From Penicillium oxalicum (taxonomy: Eukaryota > Ascomycota > Eurotiomycetes > Eurotiales > Aspergillaceae): 64,000 nt of DNA. A model generated the notes under the pieces. That model was not told the origin of the DNA. It was given only the letters and a program-made list of their open reading frames with translations, and searched no databases. The stretch is from NCBI RefSeq assembly GCF_001723175.1, contig NC_064655.1, positions 1,302,001-1,366,000 of the forward strand, given 5' to 3'. A program made the translations under genes and the position numbers. Below are positions 11,666 through 21,356 of the stretch, one piece after another; within the stretch, counting starts at the first letter, position 1, and each line of letters begins with the position of its first letter.

Positions 11666-12925
11666 ATTGCTCCTGTGACACAGGAAGCGTGAGGCCCGGG
11701 CAAAATGAGTAGCAACGTGCTACACGGGCCTCGGTAGATATACCGCTGTCGAAGTGGAAGAATCTGTTGTCAGGATACCCAAAGTGTTCTGGTCAAATAC
11801 ATTCGATGATGGTTGATAGGTATCCAACCTTCCCTCTCCAAACAACGATAACAACCAACTGTCGAGGCTACTACTCCTTGAGCTCGGGTCTGAGTGATGA
11901 TCCCAATGCAAGTGGAGCTTGGCTCGTGTTAATACAAGCTGCATATCACAGTTCTTGAATCTCATATCTGATCACCGTGCAGGACAAAGCCCCGAGTTGG
12001 GTGATTTGACCTTCTCAAAAACGACAAAAAAGAAGGAGATGAACTTTCGCGTAACCACTCGCCGTGGCTCCGCAGTCACAATTTGATCGCGTACGCATCC
12101 TCACCGACTGATCACTCGGCTTGACGATATCCAAATGATCAAGATCTGAGTGATCATGTCGCCACCTCCATGGCCACGATCCCCAAGTTCAGGAAGATGT
12201 ACGAGTCTACCGGACGCCGCATAAAGCTTATGTACTCATTGGATCGATGCGCGGACCGTGGCCCCCAGCCACTGAAGAGTCGGTGAAGGTCTTTGAGGAG
12301 TATGAACCATTCCACTCAAATTCCCTGACCATTTCAGCGCTGTAGAGCTGGCCGTCATGAGACCTTCCAGACTCCAGAATTCAGGGACGCTGCTGTGTAA
12401 CCTCGCAAGGTTTTCGACTCATGCAGTCCACACCGCTGGAAGACTGGGGGTTTTGTTTTCTCATGAGAAGGGGCTCAACTGATCGCTTCAAGAAATCGAT
12501 CAGATGAGCTGGGATTGCCCAATCAATTGGATTGAAGTATTGCCCAGGCATAATCAATCAGAGCTTCCTGTGGGTTTGATGCAAGTTACACTTGGAGAAC
12601 ACCTCTTCGGAAAGCATTAACGGCAAAAAAGAAAGCTTCCTCCAGATCGGATCGCCAAGGAGTGAGACCTGTAGCTCAAGATGGGGGACAAGGTCTCTTG
12701 CCTCCCCGGGTTACTGGTAGGCAAGGATCAATGAAGTATTCGCCTGTTGATTCCTGTGGCCCGAGGTCTCCCGTCGAGACCGTTGAACAAAATTGAATCG
12801 AGTTGATCGTCCTTGCCCTAGACGTCTACTACTGGGTGATGTGATGAGACCATCAAGTCAATCAGACTCAATCTGCGACGGTCTCTGCTTCCTCAGCTGA
12901 TCGCGCCCAGACACTCGCAAACAGA
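11666..12925. promoter_or_regulatory. Bidirectional promoter region, O-methyltransferase / monooxygenase
   Basis: About 1.26 kb between two divergent tailoring genes, with no coding sequence recognised. It is enriched in GATC-containing words such as TGATCA, including the inverted repeat at 12109-12156. That a single regulator controls both genes is an inference from the layout. Confidence 0.5.
12109..12156. promoter_or_regulatory. Inverted repeat TGATCACTC / GAGTGATCA
   Basis: Two perfect 9-bp inverted arms, TGATCACTC at 12109-12117 and GAGTGATCA at 12148-12156, are separated by 30 bp. They lie in the promoter shared by the O-methyltransferase and the monooxygenase. The arms are a direct observation; a role as an operator for a cluster regulator is speculative. 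Confidence 0.35.
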
Positions 12926-14721
12926 ATGGCCTTGCACGGTTCTTTTCACCGAGCATCAGCCCAGCACCGCAATGTCCTGAGAAAAGGCCTCACGACTGAG
13001 GGAAGATGGTCCCATTGGTCTTGCAACAATCGTGCTTTTACGTGCTCGGGCTCGTCTTTTGGCTGGAGGCAGTTGGACGTTGCCGTCGTGGGAGGCGGAA
13101 TCGGAGGCATGTCCGCGGCAACCGCTCTGCGCCGCGCCGGACACAAAGTGTCGATTTACGAACGGACCAATTTTATCGGTCAGGCCGGGGCTTCGATCTC
13201 ATGCGCCGCGAATGGAACGCGCTGGTTGCACGAATGGGGTGTAGACGTCGCTCAGGGCGATGGGGTCATTCTACGAAAGCTCATCAGTCGCGATTGGACG
13301 ACAGGGAAGATCCTCACTGAGTACGAGCTGGAAGACTATGAGAAGCGATGGGGATATGTGTACTACATGTTCCAACGGCAGTCTATGCACAAAATGCTCG
13401 AGAATGCAGCATTGGGGGAGGGAGCCGGGGTGCCAGTACAGCTCTTCTTGAGTCACAAGGTAACCGGTCATGTCCTCCATGCCCATCTCCGGGACTCGGT
13501 CCAGGCCACAGCGAGTCTAACACTTTCTATTAGTGCAAGAATATCGACCTCAAGACTGGTCAGATTGAGTTTGAGAATGGATCTTTGGTCAATCATGATC
13601 TCATTGTCGGCGCGGATGGCATTGGATCTGCCGTTCGTGGTATTCTCGGTATCTGGCCGGAGAGGCGACCTGCTGAGTCTAGCTGCCTGCATGCAAACGT
13701 CATTACTGAAGATGCCATCGCCGCTGGTCTGCCGGATTTCTCGCAAGATGATGCCCTGCAGTTCTGGGGCGGCCATGGCCAGAGCTGGGACAAGATAGTT
13801 CTCTCTCCATGTCGAGGGGGCAAACTACTTTCCTACTATTGCTTTTTCCCAAGGGAGAAAGGCGACTATACGAATCATTCCTGGGGTGAACCGGATCGGA
13901 CAGTGGAAGAATTGCTGGCGCCGTATCCCGAGCTCGATGTGCAGGTCCGCGGGCATTTAGCACTGGGGAAAGAGATCCAGCCATGGCGTTTATGGATGCA
14001 GTGAGTAGAGCCCTAATTTGCCCTTGGATGACAGTGTGTTGATAGACCTCCTTTGCACCAGCGACCCGTATCCATATATCACAAGGAACATGGTCTGCTT
14101 GCTAGGTGACGCGGCTCACCCTGTAAGGCCCACAGTCTGATTCCGCCACTTGGGGTCAATCATGATCACTGACAAACATCAAATCCAGATGATGCCTCAC
14201 CAAAGCCAAGCCGCCTGTATGGCACTTGAGGATGCGGCCGCCTTGGGCATTCTTTTTGGCAAGAACTATTTCACTGGAGATGTTTGCGACTCCGTCTCTA
14301 CTTATGAGTTGATTCGTTTACCCAGAGCAACCAAGGTTCAAGCAGCAGCGGCACGAGCCTCGCAGAATATCAACGAGCGAATTGGTGAGTGGCCACCACC
14401 TAATATTCTTTCTCCCTGATGTACTTCCACTGATGTTCTTCCAGGTTTCTCCAGCAACATTGACAATCCAGTCTACACAGTGAAGAGCGAGCAGGCGAAA
14501 TTGACCATCGAGGAGATGAATGCGTGAGTTTCAATATCTCATCATCGTGGTCCATTCTGATACCTAGTGATAGTTACGATATGCACATGCATATTGATGA
14601 GATGGTCTGCAGACGCAAGGGCAAAGCGTCTTCTCGCCGATATATTGGGGGTTTGCCGATAGGGTTACAACTGTCAAATGGATATACTGTTGGGAGTACA
14701 GATTGGTCTCCCGGCTCATGA
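12926..14721 (+). CDS. FAD-dependent aromatic monooxygenase (salicylate hydroxylase-like)
   Basis: Group A flavin monooxygenase expected to hydroxylate an aromatic or similar substrate with NAD(P)H and oxygen. Exons: 12926-13459, 13534-14000, 14062-14122, 14189-14384, 14445-14523, 14574-14721. All phases agree and give 494 aa. Motifs: the dinucleotide-binding VAVVGGGIGGMSAATALRRA with a downstream SIYER, the DG motif LIVGADGIGSAVR, and the GD motif LLGDAAHPMMPHQSQAACM. The C-terminus EEMNAYDMHMHIDE resembles the family. About 50 residues precede the FAD motif, longer than usual and Ser/Arg-rich. The true start may therefore lie further in, or the first exon may be shorter. It is divergent from the O-methyltransferase. 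Confidence 0.9.
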
Positions 14722-15320
14722 GTGTCCCTGACGGGAGTTAGACTTGAGCATGTTACTATCCTTTCCTTTCTCCACTATCTTTCAATCTTGTTTAGATTCT
14801 GGACTCGTAAGTTTTGATTTTAACTCCGTATGGAAGGTTGACGAAGGTTCTTCGCCGGTCTAAATTGGCTCTTTGGCCTGCAGGCCGACTCTGGCGTGCC
14901 AACACGCTGGCTTCACGCCGTCGGCTCGCAGGATCTGTCAAAGTATTGCTGAGCGGTACATTTCTACTCGTCGCCACTCCGGCCTCATTCGGTGTTTCTA
15001 ATGTGCCGTCACCGCTTTCTCCATCAGTCCACTTCCCTTTCAGGGAAGAGCTGCACCTTCCGAGGGCCTGTTCGCACCGCCTCTCTTCCTTGCGTCTCCC
15101 TGGATATGTCTTCTTCGGCCTATCCTACCTCTGGGGAGAAGTGAAATGGCAATTTGTCTCCAAGATTTGCCTTGCGGAGTATTCACCGCTTTCATGCAAC
15201 GCGTGCTCTACGATGATTGAATACGCTGTGAGACGTCTGAAATGGTGCAGATTATCCTTTGCAGAATCGAGTCAAGGATCAGTGCATTCAGATCGACATG
15301 ATGCGTTATCTCGCTCGAGG
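14722..15320. other. Convergent intergenic region
   Basis: About 600 bp between the monooxygenase and aminotransferase 3' ends. A plus-strand open frame (14814-15407) crosses it and runs into the aminotransferase on the opposite strand. It has no recognisable domain and I do not call it. Confidence 0.5.
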
Positions 15321-16696
15321 TTAAACCCGACCTGCGGGATTCCACAGTCGGGACTCTCCAGGTATCCACTGTCGCTTTGCTTCCATCCCACTTTCAATTC
15401 GACGTAATCCATCGATCAGATTTTTCCGCGGGAGAGCAAATGTGATTCTGAACCAGCCTGGTTCTTCACTCATGAACCTGGAGCCGGCACCCACGGCCAC
15501 TCCTGCTGCAGTCAGCTTTTTGGAAAGTTCCGCGTCTGTGTCCGTGGTTGCTAGCTCGCCCCCGATCCGTGCCCATATGACACAGCCAGCAACCGGTGAA
15601 TAAAATGAAACCTGATGGAAAGACAGAAAGTCTTCTACTATCTCCGCGGCTTTGCGTAGGCGCGACTTGTTGCGCTCTAGTAAATTTTCGACCGTCTGCA
15701 GGTTGGAAAAGAGAGACGCAATCGCTATCGATGCCGCATTGCACACCTTGTACCTGTTGAGGGCCATGAGTGCACGGCGAAGCTCGGGATTCGACTGCGT
15801 GATGAGATAACCCTACGGATGTGTCAGTGTTGAGGCCTGCAAGAGTGTCCTCTTTTGGAATGCCGACGAACCAGTCGAACTCCGCTGCTCCCCAAATCCT
15901 TGCTGATACTGTAAGCCACATGGACACGAGCGCGGTCGACACCCAGCGATTTCAGGTCGATCGACAAAATCGACGTAAACTTTGTTTCCAACCCAATCAC
16001 AATGCCCGGAGTGGCATGTTGAGGGCGCTTTGTCGTCCCAAAGTTTGAGAGAGCGTATATCTCGTCCGAGATGAAGTGGATGTCGTGCGCTTGGCAAAAT
16101 TGAAGCAGCGCCTCTAACCACGAAGTGGGATAAATCTGACCCCGAGGGTTGTGGGGATTGCAAATGACAAGACCTCGAATAGGACACTCTGCACTTTTGA
16201 CCGCTTCGCTGTAGTGCTGGATGAGATCGGTTGCATTGGTTGGTCGTGTCGAGCACCTCACGGGAACTATCTGCACCCTATTCCTCAGCGCCGACGTTAC
16301 AGAAAAGCCATCCCACATGGGGGTTTCCAATAATATGCCATCTCCAGGATCGCAAATTGAGAAAATCGTGGTTTCAATCGCCGATGAACAGCCTGTGCTC
16401 GTCACGATGTGCTCGGGCAAAATGACCGTTCGAGGCGAGAAGAAGTGATTGAAAAAGGATGCTGATACACGCAAAAGGGCCGGGGATCCCCCCAGTTCGT
16501 GAGAATATGAAAGATCTTGCTGGGTCAAGTCTGATGACAACGCCTCTTTGATCAATGGAAGTAAATCCGGTCGAATAAGCCAATTCTCCGCCATATCCAT
16601 TTCCAATGCGCCCTCTGGGGGGCTTGTGCCGGCGGGGGCATGATCAGAAAGCCACGATAAACTTTGCTTCATGCGGCCAGAGAGCATGATTTTCAA
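15321..16696 (-). CDS. PLP-dependent aminotransferase, ACC-synthase-like (class I/II)
   Basis: Fold-type I PLP enzyme of the group that includes 1-aminocyclopropane-1-carboxylate synthase and its fungal relatives. It could act as an aminotransferase, lyase or C-C/C-X bond-forming enzyme on an amino acid. Exons: 16696-15872 and 15812-15321, with a 59-nt intron, phase 0, donor GTTCGT; 438 aa. Visible elements: MDMAENWLIRPDLLP at the N-terminus, the LSYSHELGG substrate loop, CNPHNPRGQIY, SDEIYALS (Asp and Tyr contacting PLP), and SISKDLGSSGVRLG. The last contains the PLP lysine K266 and is interrupted by the intron just before its final Gly. A C-terminal GWFRITFA supplies the carboxylate-binding Arg. 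An alternative start three codons in (MLSGR) is equally plausible. It is divergent from the P450. Confidence 0.9.
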
Positions 16697-17657
16697 GGAG
16701 CAACTGAATAGGGAGAGGGCTCACATGCGGAGGTGTGGCGTGTGAGACCTTCGATCTGCGACCCAGAGTCTGGACAGCTTTATATCTTGGGTACCATGCC
16801 TCACCATACATCAGTCAGTACAGCTCAACTCACCGCTGTTTTGCTATCAAGCAACATGCATGGATTCAACAAGTCTGCGAGTCCGCCAAAGCAAGTACAG
16901 GATATGACATCCGTCGATTTCAATCACCTGCCATGTTCTCACAGACTTTACCACATGAAAGAAATCGCTCTAGGTTTGATGGTTGCTGCGCTAAGAGCAT
17001 CAGAATCAGGTGGGTTATTCCGTCAGACATCAAGAGCTCGCTCTTCAACGATGAGCGACGGTGAAGCGATCGCCAGCGAGGAACTCAAGGAAGCGAGTAA
17101 TCATTGTGGAAGGAGGAGTCGAGGATCGCGATAGTCATGACCTCGCTGTGGCTACTGGAAGGTGTCCGCGAATCCAATACTACCTTTGCGATACTCGCTT
17201 CTGTCCGTCATCGACAATGTTGACCACATGAGCAAGTCCCAATGCACCTCGCAATTCCATCCTGTCACTCTAATGATGGATATGCATGGAGGCCCATCAT
17301 CACGACAAATTGGCATGTCGAGTGGATCTTTCTGGCACCCAGGACTTGGTCAAGCCCTCGTGTAACGCACGCTCCAAGAAATGCAGCCAAGAACTCGGGC
17401 ATGTGCCCCTCTCGGGGCGCAGTATTGTAGTCTTAAGATTGCCCAAAGAGCCATGAATCTTCTGCTTTTCAATCTTGTCTAGCATTGACCTTCAGAACAG
17501 TGCCGTGTCTTCTGGGTTCGAGATCCACAGATGTGAGTTCACACGCGAGCTGAAAACGAAGGAAAAATCCTTCGGATGTAGGCATGGCCGACTTATACTG
17601 AAACCAAGAGGAAAAACAGTACTTGGCCATCGATAATCTCCTCAAATACCTCTGAGA
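16697..17657. promoter_or_regulatory. Bidirectional promoter region, aminotransferase / P450
   Basis: About 960 bp between two divergent genes. No coding sequence is supported. The TGATCACTC arms of the neighbouring bidirectional promoter were not found here by eye. Confidence 0.5.
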
Positions 17658-19445
17658 ATGCTTTGGGAGTCTCTGGACAAGCCAAAGCCACTGGCTGTGC
17701 TAATTTTTGGTATCACCACCCTCCTGGTTTGGCACATCTATCGTACATACGCACGATTGCGGCATTTTCCTGGCCCATTCATCGCAAAATTCACCAACTT
17801 TCATCGCTTTCTTCTTGCGCGTCATGGCCGCCTTCATTTATATCAAGATCGTGCTCATCAACAGTATGGCTCTGCTGTTCGGTTCGGTCCTAACCTCGTC
17901 TGCATCTGTGATCCCGAGGCCATTCCAACCATTTTCAACCTACGAGGTGGATTTCCCAAGGTCTGTGAACTTTATCAACATTAGCTATCTCTATCTTCAT
18001 TCGAATAGATGCTAACATCTTCCAACTGATACAGAGCAATATGTACCGTGCTTTCCGGCCCTGGACCACGGATGGTCTCCTTCTTTCCGTCTTCACTGCA
18101 GAAGACGATGCGACCAATCGAGAGATGAAACAACACATTTCTGTGTATTACTCGCTCTCTTATGCTGTGTCTTCCTTTGAACCGAGAATGGACCGAGCCT
18201 CGCGAATGCTCTTTGACAAGCTCGACCGTCGGTTTTTGCACCCAGGTGCACAGATGGACATGACCCAGTGGATGAAATTTCTCTCCTACGATACCATGGG
18301 CTTGATGACGTTCTCAGAGCCCTATGGCTACATTCAGCATGGAAAGGACTTGCACGGCATCATGGCCGATGTGAAGAGAGCAAACATGGTGATCGGGCCG
18401 GTAAGCGATCCCTGACGGAGTACTTTAGGACGGGAAGAAAGACTCAACCATTTGCAGATGACGCAGATCCCAGGGATTGATTGGCTCTTACACAAGAACT
18501 GGGTAGCAAATCTCTTCAAACGTGAAGCCATTGCTCCTCTTCTGGACTACGTCTTGGCGCGTATTGCTGAGCGCCGGGAAGAACGTCGGAACAACCCCAA
18601 GTCGCCCGCCAATGCGAAGATCGACGGGCCCATTGCCGAGGGCGACTTCCTCGGATATTATCTCAATGCTCAGGAGAGAAAGGACAATGTGCCCCTTCGA
18701 TTCGTGTCAACCTGGGCTTTTGCCAACATTCTTGGCGGAGCCGACTCCACAGCTTCGATGCTTCGATCGGTCGTCTGTTTTCTAGCCGAACACCCCGACG
18801 CACTGGAAACGGTACGGACCGAGCTGCGGGATAAGCAACAAACTGCTACCGGGCTCACTCTGCCTTTCCCACAATGGCATGAGCTGCAGGATCTCCCCTT
18901 CCTAGACGCCTGTATTAAAGAGTGCCTCCGGCTGGACGCTCCATTCGCTATGCCTCTTGAACGGGTGGTTCCTGCGTCGGGAGCCACCATCTGCGGTCAC
19001 TTTTACCCCGGAGGCACTGTGGTTGGCATGAGTCCATACATTACTAACCGTTATAAACCGACTTGGGGTGATGATGCAGATCAGTGGCGTCCCCGTCGCT
19101 GGCTGGATGGCGAACCGTCGCGTATCAGGAAGCTTGAAGCTAGTCTGCTCACAGTAAGTCAAGTTCAGCCGACGGGCCTGGTGTGTCCAATGTCTGATTG
19201 TAGTAGTTCGGAGCCGGAACACGAGGTTGCCTGGGGCAGCACGTTGCTTTATTTGAAATCAAGAAATTTGTCACGGCGCTCTTCATGAACTATGATGTGA
19301 GACCTCCTGACCAAGTGTTCACCAATTCATACTGACGATTTAGGTCGATCTTGTCGAGCCTCGAGCAAATTCTAATCCTTACTACTGGGTCGTATATCCA
19401 GAGAGCGTGCGGGTGATAGTGAGAAAACGCGAGTCTAAATATTAG
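17658..19445 (+). CDS. Cytochrome P450 monooxygenase
   Basis: ER-membrane haem-thiolate monooxygenase, likely a tailoring oxidase of the local pathway. Exons: 17658-17960, 18035-18400, 18458-19153, 19207-19296, 19344-19445. All phases agree and give 518 aa, a normal length. Residues ~11-31 form the N-terminal membrane anchor, followed by the Pro-containing hinge RHFPGPFIAK. The I-helix reads FANILGGADSTASM, the oxygen-activating region. The K-helix ExxR is KECLRLDAP. WRPRRW is the meander PxRW-type element. The haem loop FGAGTRGCLG has Cys463 as ligand. The intron before the haem loop uses the second of two tandem TAG acceptors. The subfamily cannot be assigned by eye; the family resembles fungal benzoate/pisatin-demethylase-type P450s. 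Confidence 0.93.
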
Positions 19446-20756
19446 AGAGCTATCCTCCAGAGAAATGGCTACAGACACCAGACTTCGCGTCTCTGGATTG
19501 ATTTAGAATTGAATGGACACTATCTGGTGAAATTGGTCTATCACACAGCCTACCATCTCACCGATTCTGCTCAGTCTTGCAAGATACTTTGGGCTCGTGA
19601 AATTGCTGGTGCCCGGAGGGCCTGAAGCAACGGAAACTGGACTTCTGCTTCTTCTTCGAAGCTGGAATATACTGGATCATAGTAAATATAATATATTTTG
19701 GCCTGAGTATAACCAGTGACATCTGACATTTTCGAGTAGAGTTTATATCACAGAAGTGGCGACGAAGTTTCGCAAGGTTTGCCGAGCCCTTTCGCTGACG
19801 ACAAATATACGAGCATAACCACGACGAGGAATGCCTCGGCGTCCTCCCTTGATTTTGAACACAATGAAAGAGTTCTACTTTTGATAAACATCACTAGAAT
19901 ATCTCATGTACAGTTTCGCCCCAATTGTAGGCTCGACCGGGCATCGAGGTAGAACTGGAGAACAGATCAAAGGCAACTCAAAAGCACGCATGACACGAGG
20001 GCGGGTACCAGGACATGCACATGTCCTTGAACCCGCCAGCTGGGCACACACCCTTTCGCTAGTTCCACAAGATTCCATAGAATTGCATCAATTCATTCCA
20101 CAAACGAGTGCGAAGTTCGAGAACTCCATGTAGTGACGGGCTCGGTGCTAGACTAGCGGCCTTGGACGAGAATCAACAAGACGGACTAAACGGCAAGGAA
20201 CCTTCGGAAAGTGATTATTGATATGCCCTTTTTTTCCTTTCCCTATTTCCTTTTTCATAAAAAGATGATCTAGCTGTTCACCTGCTACAGTGCGTTGCTT
20301 ATGTGATAGTGCTCACATGAATGATTCTGGGTACTACCTACGTAACATGGTATGTAGACAATATAGTTGAACAGGAAAAATGAGATCAAAATTGACTCAA
20401 GTGCGTCATTTCATTGGCTCTTTTTCGAATGTTTGTGCTAGACCTTTTTCTTCCTTTCCATCAACAGTCAAGTATGCGACTTGACCTCTCTTAGACGACA
20501 CAGGCTAATTCGGTGGATGGTATCGTGAGATCGTACGACATCAATTCAATTCAGAAAAATCAAGGTGTGGGCCTGCTTGTAGCTATCGCGCTCTGTGTTT
20601 AACCAAAGGGAAAGACAGTCCTATCAAACATCAAACACGACCAAGTCACAGCCTGAATCAAGTCGTGACCGGTCTCTTTATTCATTTGCATGGTTTCTGA
20701 ATGTCACTGTCACTCTCCTAACTAGATATGTTTGTGGAATCCATTTATCCCCCTAA

Positions 20757-20778
20757 CTAGTACCTCCGGTGGTACTAG
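20757..20778. repeat. Stem-loop, 8-bp perfect stem, TCCGGT loop
   Basis: CTAGTACC at 20757-20764 is exactly complementary in inverted order to GGTACTAG at 20771-20778, with a 6-nt loop TCCGGT. It lies in the gene-free stretch downstream of both the P450 and the zinc-finger gene. Confidence 0.6.
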
Positions 20779-20879
20779 ATCAGTTTCGAGGAATGGATAA
20801 TATCCCCAGATATACTGCAGGATTCGAAGCATATGCGTGCTTTTTGAGCCTGAATCGCAGAAGCTGGGGGAAAGGAGAA

Positions 20880-20895
20880 GGGGGGGGGGGGGGGG
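20880..20895. repeat. G16 homopolymer
   Basis: Sixteen consecutive G on the plus strand, preceded by a G/A-rich segment. Together with the C23 run 64 bp downstream it could form a G-C inverted repeat, or G-quadruplexes on opposite strands. Confidence 0.85.
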
Positions 20896-20959
20896 AAACT
20901 GGTCACTTTCTTCCTGACTCAGCAGTTATGTACATCGATATCAATGCTTTGATAAACCT

Positions 20960-20982
20960 CCCCCCCCCCCCCCCCCCCCCCC
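20960..20982. repeat. C23 homopolymer
   Basis: Twenty-three consecutive C on the plus strand, that is G23 on the minus strand. It forms an opposed pair with the G16 run at 20880-20895. Confidence 0.85.
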
Positions 20983-21356
20983 AACAAACAGCGCCACGGG
21001 TCCAGAGCTTCAAACAACCTGGCTGAACTCCTGATAGTGCGCTAATTTCCTGCCTGAATGGTAGAGTTCGGGAGACCAGGAGCGAAAGGTGACCATTTCC
21101 CACCATCTACAGTCCCGAGATTTGGCCAATTCTCTCGCTCGGTGGCAGCACGAATGGTCAGGTAATTTGTCGAGTCAATAACCCCCAAGGTACAAAGACT
21201 CGTAAGAGGCACCCAAGCTCGAGAATATGCTCCTTTGAGTCATACAGGTGTAGTCATCCGTCAAAGCATCCGGAGAGGCCTTGGCAGATCAGGTTTGGAA
21301 TTGCGAGGCCGAGTGGTCCTTTTCAAAGGAACATGGTGTGTCCATTGCATTCGGCA

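Larger units (their letters stand above)
19446..21356. other. Gene-free stretch with hairpin and opposed G/C homopolymers
   Basis: About 1.9 kb without a supportable gene. It contains an 8-bp-stem hairpin (20757-20778), a G16 run and a C23 run. Confidence 0.6.

Noticed and set aside
14814..15407. 197-codon plus-strand open frame between the monooxygenase and aminotransferase
   Set aside because: Runs into the aminotransferase coding sequence on the opposite strand and has no recognisable domain beyond scattered hydrophobic stretches.
17515..17526. GGTTCGAGATCC, resembling a tRNA B box
   Set aside because: No matching A box at the right distance and no acceptor or anticodon stems could be folded around it.
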